Origin: Terebella lapidaria
Taxonomy: Eukaryota; Annelida; Polychaeta; Terebellida; Terebellidae
Length of the DNA: 64,000 nucleotides
Direction of reading: 5' to 3'
Assembly (NCBI GenBank): GCA_949152475.1
Contig: OX424568.1
Location: 7,787,667 to 7,851,666 of the forward strand
Shown here: positions 34,001-42,955 of the stretch, in pieces
Layout: every line of letters starts with the position of its first letter
Numbering within the stretch: position 1 is the stretch's first letter
Translations under genes and position numbers: made by a program
Notes under the pieces: model-generated
What the model saw: only the letters and a program-made list of their open reading frames with translations
Told to the model about the DNA's origin: nothing
Databases searched by the model: none

Positions 34001-35048
34001 GAGCCGACGCCCACTCTGATTGCGATTCTTCAATGACTCCTGTCTTCAACATTTTTTGTAGATGAGCTGCTTCTTCCCCTTCAAAACCAATTGATGTTCG
34101 GCGCACACGATGATGAACTGGCTTCGCACCGCGGGTATCAATTCGGTGTTGCGTCCCAGCAAAGCTACCCAAATCGAAATCATGTTGTGCGAAAACATCA
34201 CCATACTGTGACAATAAGTTGCCCAGCATGACCTTCTGGTCATCACTTAGCTGTTGGCTACTACTTTCCCACAATTGCACGAGATGCTCTGGTAGCTGTG
34301 ACCGCACCGCCTCAACATCCAACAATTCTTCAGCATTGGTGACTTGGCCCACCAGTACTTCTTCAACTGGCGCCACAGGTTCCGTACCCGCTACTTGCAT
34401 TACTTCCATTGCATTTCCTACCCATCGGCCTCTCTTCATCGTCACGAATCGATCAGAAAGATTACAAAAATCCAAGGTTGCTTCCGAATTGTTACTGACC
34501 AGCGACCTAGATGCCATCAGTGGGTCATTCAACGAGATGGTTTCTATCACATGATCAGGACCTTGGTTGCAAGTACCTGCAACCGTGCAAGGAACGAGCT
34601 TATGACTCCACGGTGGTATCACTGTTCGCTTAGCCACCGTCACTCTATGTATACAAGATGAATTCTCACCAGAAGACTGGAAGCTCACCAAGTCTTTTCC
34701 AAACTGGATTGTTGCATTATTGAGATTGATTATTGCTTCTCTTGCTGTAAGCAGATCGTTGCCCAACAATATATCATCTGCGATATCGGATGCTATCAAA
34801 TCCCAGTCGAAGCTGCTCTGACCAATGGTCATCTTCACATTGCATAACAGCATACCCATCGTGCCTGGGCCCTGAAATGCCCCACTAAGTTTAATTCTTG
34901 GAGTATTCGCCGTAATAATCAGTCCACATACAGCCGCTATCCTAGTGCTAATGATAGTCGCCTGGGCCCCAGTATCAACTGTGCCCCTCAAGCAGTGACC
35001 TCCTACCATGACTGGAATGTGAATTGATATGCCTGCCTTCATTTCCAC
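31068..35048 (-). CDS. pol: gypsy-2 pol: protease, RT, RNase H, integrase
   Basis: A single 1326-codon frame. An aspartic protease (VDTGAQATIIS, near residue 25) comes first. RT follows with CVDFRDLN (~364) and the catalytic YLDDVII (~459), then RNase H with DTDASD (~609). Integrase has the zinc HHCC region (HYGIAKTRERL...CAVCSMSK), D in IHIDML (~941), D in HTDQGRNF (~1001) and E in NGQVERYNRTLL (~1036), and a GPY/F module (GPYIVLERLSPALYRI). The length is normal and no lesion is seen inside. The first codon is GTG and is not a real start: the polyprotein is expected from gag-pol translation through the frameshift at 36496-36502. In this copy the 929-bp duplication separates it from that signal. 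Confidence 0.95.
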   Translation of the reverse strand: MEMKAGISIHIPVMVGGHCLRGTVDTGAQATIISTRIAAVCGLIITANTPRIKLSGAFQGPGTMGMLLCNVKMTIGQSSFDWDLIASDIADDILLGNDLLTAREAIINLNNATIQFGKDLVSFQSSGENSSCIHRVTVAKRTVIPPWSHKLVPCTVAGTCNQGPDHVIETISLNDPLMASRSLVSNNSEATLDFCNLSDRFVTMKRGRWVGNAMEVMQVAGTEPVAPVEEVLVGQVTNAEELLDVEAVRSQLPEHLVQLWESSSQQLSDDQKVMLGNLLSQYGDVFAQHDFDLGSFAGTQHRIDTRGAKPVHHRVRRTSIGFEGEEAAHLQKMLKTGVIEESQSEWASAPVLVRKKDGSVRYCVDFRDLNARTVKDAFPLPLISQCLDTLHGSQWFSTLDLASGYWQIEVHPDDRHKTAFITKQGLFQHRCMAFGLCNAPATFQRAMNTVLKGLTWDRVLAYLDDVIILAKTFEEGIDNLQEVFDRFRHFNLKLKPKKCCLFRTEVDFLGKKVNREGITITDQKISTIQSWPVSTNKKELESFLGYMNYHREFIPRYAEITEVLYKRIHAKDNFVWNQDHQAAFEKLKEITSCHPFLAFPNKDDVFILDTDASDWAIGAELSQLQEGVERTIAYSSKSLSPAQRKYCTTRKELLALVAFTRQFRYYLLGRLFIIRTDHSSLVWLTRFKSPEGQLARWLEEISQYDMQIVHRKGAKHANADALSRKPENDFCSCYEAGVHLESLPCGGCAYCSRVHRQWERFELDVDDVVPISIRSVSGTAECLSLGVYSKAELASFQREDPDLSVIMKWLETGTEPQQAELSLQSPFVKRLWRDRAQLVLNEALYYQWEESGTPSRLKLVMPESLKKEALKLAHDHKTSGHYGIAKTRERLKYSFYWPQLYLAVQNYVGTCAVCSMSKRANRKARAALGSYHAGMPMQRIHIDMLRPFVESNRGNRYVLMIIDQFTKWIECHAVPDQSAEQVCRTLIDNFNSRFGIPYQIHTDQGRNFDGNLFRELCDALEITKTRTTPYHPSSNGQVERYNRTLLQAIRSYIGDDQKLWDVHLPLLGMAMRSMINRNTGYTPNYLMLGREVSLPDHLFGVALENDGHSGIPEYVVSLTANMKKAHDEARKHIRQSQQRQQSTYNERLNFRQYDVGDLVYKIDSATKVGHSNKLRPVCIGPYIVLERLSPALYRIQGRKKSQVVHHDRLRLCRDRDIPLWVRRKRHQLQLLDNPNTETKDREKALDELGLTDLFFLPPIPPGNPTESPSESRPSNKEQVEEARTESSSQNPDIGVEESKSVTQTPKRSRSGRNLKTPACLKDFVRD

Positions 35049-36251
35049 TGGCTGGACCTTCCCAGGTACCCCTTACTCTTCAAGTACTTGTTCAGTCTCA
35101 TCTGCAGGTGGTTGCACCAGGTGCGACGGTGTCAAACATTTGATGCCATCCAATTGGGGTGGAGTTCCTGGGCTCCCATTACACCCTACAACAATGCCTT
35201 CGGCACTCTGACTGCCCGGAGGCTGAACAAAGTGATGTGGTTCCAGGCAGATAACTCCATCCGGAATTCTACCCCCATTGTCAACACTCTTGTCTATTCC
35301 AACTGCTTGGAATCCGGATTCACTTGCATTACTTCCATTGCATTTCCTACCCATCGGCCTCTCTTCATCGTCACGAATCGATCAGAAAGATTACAAAAAT
35401 CCAAGGTTGCTTCCGAATTGTTACTGACCAGCGACCTAGATGCCATCAGTGGGTCATTCAACGAGATGGTTTCTATCACATGATCAGGACCTTGGTTGCA
35501 AGTACCTGCAACCGTGCAAGGAACGAGCTTATGACTCCACGGTGGTATCACTGTTCGCTTAGCCACCGTCACTCTATGTATACAAGATGAATTCTCACCA
35601 GAAGACTGGAAGCTCACCAAGTCTTTTCCAAACTGGATTGTTGCATTATTGAGATTGATTATTGCTTCTCTTGCTGTAAGCAGATCGTTGCCCAACAATA
35701 TATCATCTGCGATATCGGATGCTATCAAATCCCAGTCGAAGCTGCTCTGACCAATGGTCATCTTCACATTGCATAACAGCATACCCATCGTGCCTGGGCC
35801 CTGAAATGCCCCACTAAGTTTAATTCTTGGAGTATTCGCCGTAATAATCAGTCCACATACAGCCGCTATCCTAGTGCTAATGATAGTCGCCTGGGCCCCA
35901 GTATCAACTGTGCCCCTCAAGCAGTGACCTCCTACCATGACTGGAATGTGAATTGATATGCCTGCCTTCATTTCCACTGGCTGGACCTTCCCAGGTACCC
36001 CTTACTCTTCAAGTACTTGTTCAGTCTCATCTGCAGGTGGTTGCACCAGGTGCGACGGTGTCAAACATTTGATGCCATCCAATTGGGGTGGAGTTCCTGG
36101 GCTCCCATTACACCCTACAACAATGCCTTCGGCACTCTGACTGCCCGGAGGCTGAACCAAGTGATGTGGTTCCAGGCAGATAACTCCATCCGGAATTCTA
36201 CCCCCATTGTCAACACTCTTGTCTATTCCAACTGCTTGGAATCCGGATTCA
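34394..36251 (-). repeat. 929-bp tandem duplication across the gag-pol linker and protease
   Basis: 34394-35322 and 35323-36251 are nearly identical (one difference noticed, CTGAACAAAG versus CTGAACCAAG). CTTG stands at both ends and at the junction, so the duplication arose at a 4-base microhomology. 929 is not divisible by three, hence the upstream protease copy (35294-35977) runs out of frame at the junction. Confidence 0.95.
35294..35977 (-). pseudogene. pol: Upstream duplicate of the protease region
   Basis: Repeats the first about 215 residues of pol, including VDTGAQATII, then reads into NPDSKQLE and a stop caused by the junction. It is preceded by the in-frame TAA at 36002-36004, which is shared by both copies. 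Confidence 0.9.
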
Positions 36252-36538
36252 CTTGATGCCTCCCCCTGCTCAGATATGGACCCTTCCTGGATTTCCCTGT
36301 TGCCCGGACTATCCCCAGTCAAAGAGAGCTTCCGGAATGAGGTGCAAAGCTGGTCAAAATGGTCTGGTGCTTGAGGTGACTTGCCATCTCCTACACGCTT
36401 AGACTTCGTCGTTCCCACGGTTACCATTTCTTTGCTTCTGGCCACGAGGTTGAGATCTAGGGCTGAGTCTTGGCCAGTGGACTCGCCCCGCTCGAGTTTA
36501 AATGACCCCCTCTGTTTGGTGAAGTCGACCCCCGACAT
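36002..36538 (-). CDS. gypsy-2 gag-pol linker in the -1 frame
   Basis: This frame overlaps the end of the nucleocapsid frame and is the one entered by a -1 shift at UUUAAAC (SFKLERGESTG...). It encodes a hydrophilic linker with the pattern HHLVQPPGSQSAEG...SHLVQPPADETEQVLEE, then UAA. The UAA is in the same frame as the protease that follows (GVPGKVQPVEMKAG). Either it is a nonsense mutation older than the duplication, or a second recoding site. Confidence 0.7.
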   Translation of the reverse strand: MSGVDFTKQRGSFKLERGESTGQDSALDLNLVARSKEMVTVGTTKSKRVGDGKSPQAPDHFDQLCTSFRKLSLTGDSPGNREIQEGSISEQGEASSESGFQAVGIDKSVDNGGRIPDGVICLEPHHLVQPPGSQSAEGIVVGCNGSPGTPPQLDGIKCLTPSHLVQPPADETEQVLEE

Positions 36539-38341
36539 CCTTTGTTACAATCTCTTCGGAAATGACCTTCCTCGCCACAGTTGAAACAAACTAGTGACCC
36601 CGATTTCTCAGATTTCAAAGGACAGTCGGCTTGCATATGATCTCGCTTCCCACAACGGAAACATCCTCTTGGAGAAGGTGACCTGGAGTAACCCCTATTT
36701 TGTCTCAGAACATTCTGGATCTCTTGCATGTTTGTCACAAACATACCCTTCATGCTTGATGCCAGAGCTTTTGACAGCTTCTCACAGAATACATCTTCTC
36801 CAAATGATGGCAGATTCCTGATGAACACTCTTATCAGTAGCTACCAGACGTTCCCGTCCTGAACGGTCCCTTGTCACCGCTTGGCGGACTGGCACTTCCT
36901 CATACTCCTGTTCAAAATGAACCTGTCGGGTCGAGGCTGACCCCTTTGTAGAGTAACCGAAGATTTTATGGTTACAGATAGCCTTCTTCACATAAGCCAA
37001 TGCCTTGCTTATGCTCTTGGGATCCTTGTCCCCAGCATGGAATGCTGCTGATCGATCTCGGCAACCCCTCAGAAAGGCGTCCACAGCAAACTCGTTCATC
37101 ATCCTTGTACCGATCCCTGGGTATCCATCCAGAGTAAGACGATACACTCGGTCCGCAAAATCATCGAGGGACTCCTGTTCTTCCTGCATAACATGATGCA
37201 GCTGCTTCCTGAGATTCTTCGCCGTGTATCCATGTCCGTACCTCTTCTTCAGTGCCCTCAATAGCAGGTGGTAGTCATGGCGGACATGACGTGGTCGTGT
37301 GCTGACAAATGCTATCGCTTTGTCTCTCAGACATGCCATCAGGTATTCAAGGCGGGCTCTGTCGGGCAGATGGTGCGCTCTGACAGTCTGCTTGAATTGA
37401 AAGCTAAAGGCCCTCCACTGTGAGGAATCACCATTGAATGTAACCATCTTTGGGGCGGGAGGACTCCTCCTCCGTCTTCGGTGCTGATGTCCCACCGCAT
37501 GTTCCATGTCATCCTCGGATTCCTCCGTGCTGGACTCTGAGCTAACCAACTCCTCGTCACTGGAGTCACTCTCTGCAGAGGAGTAGCGTCCTCTTGGTCG
37601 TCGTATTGCTGGTGGTGAATGCTGGCGCCCTGGACGTTGTGGCTCAGGTCTTCCCCGACGATCTTCCCGCTCCAGTGGAGGGTTTTGTCTCGGTCTTCGT
37701 TGCAATGGCCCCGAACCGTTGTCCTGCTGTCGTCGTCCAGTGGGCGACTGGTACGGCCTTCCCCACTCAGCAGAATAGTCACGTGTGGGCCGCTGGAACT
37801 GGCCCTGCCCTGGAAACATGCCGTGAAGTGGTTTTCGGTCCCTAGACAATGATGGCGTCCCCACGGAACGACCTGGAACATGCTTTTCCTCCTGTCCTGA
37901 TAACCCTGATTCTGAGGGAAACTGCGGCTGACGGCGGTAAACATTAGCTATCGGGTAACAGCCCCTCATCTTGTCTGTCGGAAAAGATGATCCTCCTGAT
38001 GGTTCCATTTCTAATGATGATCTGAAGTCTTCGTACCCGGTGTTTGACTCATACTTCGCCTTTCCTGACTTCCTCTGGTCTCTCGAACAGTGCAGATCTT
38101 GCTTTTGAAGAGCTACTTCCTCCTGGTTCTTATAATACGCCAGCTCTGCCCTCAGACGCTGGAGTTCGGCCTGAGCATCAGACTCAGGGTTCCTGGAGTC
38201 GCATGTAGCACCAACGCTGGTTTCATCCTTACTGGGTGGCTTATAGCTACAGCTTTGTGGAACGCGCATTATCAGATCGTCATTGATCAGATTGGCAAAA
38301 TGCTCAGCTGGCAAGTTGGTGGCCATCACTAGAGCCTCCAT
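36457..38341 (-). pseudogene. gag: gypsy-2 Gag with two CCHC zinc knuckles
   Basis: ATG at 38341 (MEALVMATNLPAEH). A charged, low-complexity N-terminal half (Arg/Pro/Gln-rich, then a Ser/Glu acidic run) precedes a capsid-like helical region (FSFQFKQTVRAHHLPDRAR ... ALKKRYG ... LDDFADRVYRL). Near 36829 the frame breaks by one base. In the other frame the nucleocapsid continues (VFIRNLPSFGEDVF) with knuckles CFRCGKRDHMQADC and CFNCGEEGHFRRDC, ending at TAG 36457-36459. Gag forms the particle and binds RNA. The break means only a truncated Gag would be made from this copy. Confidence 0.85.
36461..36502 (-). promoter_or_regulatory. Programmed -1 ribosomal frameshift signal
   Basis: On the minus strand the heptamer U UUA AAC (36502-36496) is correctly phased with the nucleocapsid frame (CAT TTA AAC). 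Six bases later GGGGCGAGTC can pair with GACTCAGCCC around a 10-base loop, with one bulged A. The zero-frame stop TAG lies at the foot of the stem. A -1 slip leads exactly into the linker-protease frame. Confidence 0.85.
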
Positions 38342-38342
38342 G

Positions 38343-38447
38343 CTAATGGGTAGTGTAGTTTTGTAGCTGCTGGATCTCCCTTGCCCGCTTCTCCCCAATA
38401 GAAGGCAAGGTCCTGAGCTCCTCCAGGGTGGCTGTGTTGAGATCCAT
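38343..38447 (-). CDS. HhH (ComEA-like) reading frame upstream of gag
   Basis: From an ATG at 38447 the frame reads MDLNTATLEELRTLPSIGEK followed by RAREIQQLQNY and ends in TAG. It is open further upstream without ATG to about 38555. The LxxLPxIGxxxA pattern is a helix-hairpin-helix, a sequence-independent DNA-binding motif. Its TAG is one base before the gag ATG (TAGCATG). Either a one-base shift has split an HhH-Gag fusion, or the frames are coupled by termination and reinitiation. Family knowledge cannot decide here. Confidence 0.7.
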   Translation of the reverse strand: MDLNTATLEELRTLPSIGEKRAREIQQLQNYTTH

Positions 38448-41179
38448 CTTGGTAGCTATCTCAATCTCTTGTCTTACTTCTGGTGACAGGTGCACTGATA
38501 TATTGTTTAAGCCAGACCCACAGAATGTCTTAGACAACTGCCGGATTTGACCCAACTATAACAGTGGCCTATACTACAGTTAGAGCTCAGTCGTTTATCG
38601 GGAGCACGTACTGCCACACCCTCCGCAATGGACACAGAATATCTATGACAACTGTACAGTCCAATCCGAAGTTCATGGAAGTAGCACCACCACAAAAGTA
38701 ACTGCCAACCCTAATTAGCCGATGCCTGAAGCCTGAAATTAGACTCCTAGTCCTCACTCTGTATTGTCAAATTTAAAACATTAAATTTTGATTAAGACCA
38801 GGTGAACAGAATGTCAACGACAGCTGAACAAGCTGGCCTTCTAACCAGAAACTGTGCCAGATATTCAGTTACCAATTGGCTGATTACTCCTATTTACCCA
38901 CTACAAACTAAACCTAATCCTTATGCTGGAGTGTGAAGAATGCCGACGGCAGCTGCACAAACCAACACACAAATCTACTAAATATATTTAATATTATCCA
39001 GACTCAATCAAGAGAACAGAATGTCACCAACAACTGCCCCCTTAATAGAATCCCAGTTACTATTAATTTAATTTAGGCACTAGGTTGGACAATAGGCTGT
39101 CAACGACACCTATTAAATCCTATCCAGAAATTTATCACTAGGTGCTAGCCTAACTAAGTTTAAACCATTTTAAACTCAAGACCTATTAATGAAATTCTCA
39201 GCTGGTTTCCAGTTGGTCTTCTGGCTGGCTCTCGTCAATCAAGGCGTACACCCGATCCTTGATGCTGGTTCATCCAGTCGACGCCCGTTGCCAATGTTTC
39301 ATGAATTCTCCAAGATTTTCCAACGAATGCTAAGATTTCCGTGGTGCACAATCGAAGCTTGTGATCTAATCAATCACTCACACAAACACACCACACTGAC
39401 TAAACCTAGACAAGCATAAACCCCAAAATATATATATATTTTTTTTGTAGTGTATGGAAATGTAGCAAAGTGTTTATAAACATACAAATAACTCATTCAC
39501 TCAATATAGCGCGTGACCAATAGGCTGCCTTTTGTCCAACCCTGGCCAGGTGCTAAATCTGATTCACACAACAATCACACAGGAATAACCCACATCAAAC
39601 CAGGCCTACACCAGAGAACACTTAACAGCTAAACTGTTACAGAAAATGCTAAAAGCATTGACTTCAACTGGAAGCAAACGGGTTAACGTGTTATGTAACA
39701 GCTGTCAATTTTGAAAACATACTGGCCGACCACCAGTTACCGTACACGAGTAAGATTTACTGACAATACACACAATTTAGCCAACATCCAGCTGTTACAT
39801 ACTAAGACATAGAGTTTACAAGAACAATGCACAAATAACCTCCCGTCCTAGTTGTCAATTGAAAACTCGAGTAAGTCTTACATTCAAACCATTAAAGGTT
39901 GACAACTAAACGGCTGGCTAGATGTAATAAATGGTTTAGTAATAACTGACGTTACCAAAAGGCGGTGTATACTATACTACAGCAATCTAAATGACTAACA
40001 CATTGACTAGAGTGGTTAAATGATAAATTTGAAATGATAAATAAATACAACTAAAGCCTAAAATGTAGTTAAGAGTTGCCTACCAGTACCACATCAGCTC
40101 AACCTGACGGCTTACGTCACTGTCAATTTCCAATGACTAATTAATAATTTTATATCGCGATGAGAAGTCCAACGGACACTCACAACAGCTACTATTACCA
40201 AAAATTGATAACAGTTTGCCTCTAATATTCAAGCGGAAAGACCTGAAGTTTACAAGCCGAAAATAACTAATTAAGTTCGCAATGAGAATTCCAACGGAAA
40301 CTCAATGCGTAGAATTTATTTGCATTCTTTGCCTAACTTTGATCACAAAGTGCTAAGTATTTAATTCCTAGTGCAACAACTTAACCAATCAGATATTTTG
40401 TCAAAGTTTACTTTCCTGGTTAGCGGAATAATTAGTGAAACCTATTTGACTGAGCAGAGAGAATTCCTATGGAAACTCACTACTCCGCGTTTACTATAAA
40501 TTATTTTACTCAATAACTACATTTCCCAGTTGAGTACTATTAAATTCAGAATCTCGCCAATTTTTTCTAACACATAATCTGGGCTATGAAATACACGTTT
40601 ACCGAATTCTGATGCGAGAATTCCAACAGAAACTCACGACAGAATATACAACCTAGTCACTATAATCTAAGGTGATATTTATATAATCTATTTAGAGTCT
40701 AAGTCCACTACAGGAAAATATATTTAAACTGGAATCTATTGTTCAGAATTTATTATCAACCGGTCGATTTAGAATATTAGTTCACTACTGAGAGAACTCC
40801 GAAGGACACTCAAAGCAGTGGCTATTTAACCCCAGTGCCTACAATACAGCCTGCCCTAAACACAAAGTCAGAAGTTTATAAACTACGCAGTAGGCTATCT
40901 GCAATCTTAGCAGAGATTTTAGCAGAGAATTTTATTCTAGAACTGCATAACAATGTAGAATTTTTCCGATTAATCAAGTGTATTTACAACTGTATTTCCA
41001 GGAAATTCTTGACAAGTGATCACGTCACCCAACGTTCTTGACTTGACCTCAGTTCAAGCCTAGGAAAATTCCACTAGCGTGTGATCTACTGGCTCAAATT
41101 TTCCGTCAATCTCTCGCCTATTGCCCGCGAAATTTAGTTCGTTTGATGACAGATTCTAACGGATTTCCACTACTTCTTC
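38448..41179 (-). other. Long leader of gypsy-2 with recurring motifs
   Basis: No long frame is present in 2.7 kb between PBS and HhH/gag. Two families of short motifs recur (plus-strand reading). GAGAATTCCAACGGAAACTCA and variants stand near 40162, 40283, 40457, 40614 and 40790. GAATGTCAACGACAGCTG and variants stand near 38809, 38938, 39016 and 39090. These may be packaging or protein-binding sites. Confidence 0.6.
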
Positions 41180-41197
41180 ACCCTGCTCGCAGCGCCA
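41180..41197 (-). other. Primer-binding site of gypsy-2 (tRNA-Ser-like)
   Basis: One base after the LTR, the minus strand reads TGGCGCTGCGAGCAGGGT. The complement would end a tRNA as CCCTGCTCGCAGCGCCA, similar to serine tRNAs of the UGA type with one acceptor-stem difference from the human sequence I recall. Confidence 0.7.
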
Positions 41198-41198
41198 A

Positions 41199-41494
41199 TG
41201 AAGTGAAATCCGTTTACCTTAATTCTGTGCTGTATTGCGTTGATCTCTCTGCTGATCGTCGGCCGATCCAGCAGACAGGTGAGTTGACGGCCGCCGGTGT
41301 GTGTGTCGATGTCAGGGTCCAATGCCTCTGTACTCGGTGAAAGCCAACGGTCAACTGACGCTCTTGCCCAGTCGAAGCTCCCTCCCAGGCACCAGCAGGT
41401 CACGTGCAGCCTCCCATTAATCCAATTGGGTTGCGCGGTACCACACTACCACGTATACAGCTTACTCAAGTTAAGTTACGTCATTTTCACTACA
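41199..41494 (-). repeat. 5' LTR of gypsy-2
   Basis: 296-bp partner of 28643-28938, identical by eye; followed by target duplication ACAA. Confidence 0.95.
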
Positions 41495-41498
41495 ACAA

Positions 41499-42649
41499 AA
41501 ACAAAAATGTCCTTGACCAGGGGCGGATCCAGGATTTTTGAATAGGGGGGGGGGGGGGGTGCTCTTCTTAAATGTACGTAATCTTGAAAAAGTGTTAGCG
41601 AGCGAAGCCTTATCACAGTCGTCAACGTGCGCACAGGATTCCTGTAGCGCAGTTACATGAAACCTGCAAAAAGCAACAACATTATCTGAGAAAATTGATG
41701 GTAGGTGGGTATTTTTGTTTGGAAACACATCCCAAACGAGGTTCCAGCAAAGGGACTTAGCAGATAGACTAACATGATGATATTCTTTTGCGTGGTAGTT
41801 TCATTTGTTGTTGACACCTTCGTTATTATAACTATAAACACATGAAGTGAGATTATTACTCAATTATCGTCCGATTGCCTCTTTGTCTACATTTAATCAC
41901 CATATAATGGATTTTTTGCCCACTGCTAATGTGCATGGTTGGTGATTGGTTCACAGTTCAACAAATTCAAGAGTTAATGGGAGGTGGCACTCGTCTGTTT
42001 GTGTTTGTCAAGCAATTGTTTATCGTAGCACACACGAGATATGTGCTGCAGGATTCACGTAATAGGCGCTTCAGTATGCACGTTACAGACGCTTCGGTAT
42101 TCAAGTAACACCGTATGTAAAATTGCCCCAAAATATATCTTTCCATTAAATTAACTTTGTACAAATCAATATAAACATATACAAGGATCAGATTCATGGA
42201 TTGTGGATTGTACTTTCCCAGTACAAGTATATAGGCTGCGATATTCCTGGCTGGATCTCATCAACTGGCAATGCCTTTCCTTCGTTGTAAAGTAATTTAG
42301 TATGCAAGTAGCTCTAGATGAAAACTTGCCACCAAATATCTCTTTCCACTAAATTTACAGCAAAATGACTTATTATGTGTAACAACTGGAACAATATAAT
42401 AAACTGAATATACAGTGCTCATCATGTCCTCAATGATATCGGTATTGGTGTGTTGCATGGACCTAACCTATCTTACGTGTGTGGGTTTTTGTTAGCAACT
42501 TTTCCTCAGAGAATTAATATGGCTGGTGACTGTGGGTACTGCAGTTTTTCATCAGAGCAAACGGATGACATTGTACAACACTGCACCTAGTCCCACGCTG
42601 GCCCCAATACTAACCAGAGAGGTCATGATGAGCACTGCTTATATTCAGT
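41499..42649. other. Spacer with a poly-G tract
   Basis: Contains GGGGCGGATCCAGGATTTTTGA directly before a run of 14 or more G at about 41547, a phrase that looks like a dispersed repeat. Otherwise no gene or RNA is recognised. Confidence 0.4.
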
Positions 42650-42955
42650 TTATGTATAAAGTTGAAGTTATCACATTCGATTTTGCGCTCTTTTCAGCTG
42701 ATTAATCCGCTTTCAAAGGCACTTTAACCCCAGTCTGAGTGATTTACATGGAGCAGCCATACTCAAAGCGCTCTATACAACAACATTTATCAACAGGTAC
42801 CCATTTAGTCCTGGGTGAAGATAGACACATTAGTGGTAAATGCCTTGCCTTAGGAAACTAGTGAAATAGCACAGCAGTCCAGCTCGAGACTTGAACCCAT
42901 GATCTTTGGATTACGAGTACAACGCCTTATCCACCGCGCCACTCACTTCACTATG
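42650..42955 (-). mobile_element. tRNA-derived SINE
   Basis: The minus strand has an A-box-like GTGGCGCGGTGGATAAGG and B box GGGTTCAAGTCTC about 40 bases apart, resembling a tRNA with a CGT-like anticodon. It is followed by a body with AAGGCAAGGCATTTACC, CTTCACCCAGGACTAAATGG and GAGCGCTTTGAG, which is common in metazoan tRNA-SINEs. No proper acceptor stem closes it, so it is a SINE and not a tRNA gene. Confidence 0.75.

Larger units (their letters stand above)
28643..41494 (-). mobile_element. Ty3/gypsy LTR retrotransposon 2 with TatD-type ORF3 (12.85 kb)
   Basis: Bounded by 296-bp LTRs that look identical and by the 4-bp duplication ACAA (28639-28642, 41495-41498). On the minus strand it carries a PBS, a 2.7-kb leader, an HhH frame, gag with zinc knuckles, a -1 frameshift signal, pol (PR-RT-RH-IN), a third ORF with a C2H2 finger and TatD nuclease, and a PPT. 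LTR identity means a very recent insertion. Yet gag has a frame break, an in-frame UAA precedes protease, a 929-bp duplication splits pol, and ORF3 has a stop and a frameshift. It probably moved with help, or some lesions are assembly errors. Confidence 0.95.

Noticed and set aside
42880..42955. Possible tRNA gene on the minus strand
   Set aside because: A and B boxes are present but the acceptor stem does not close, and a SINE body follows.
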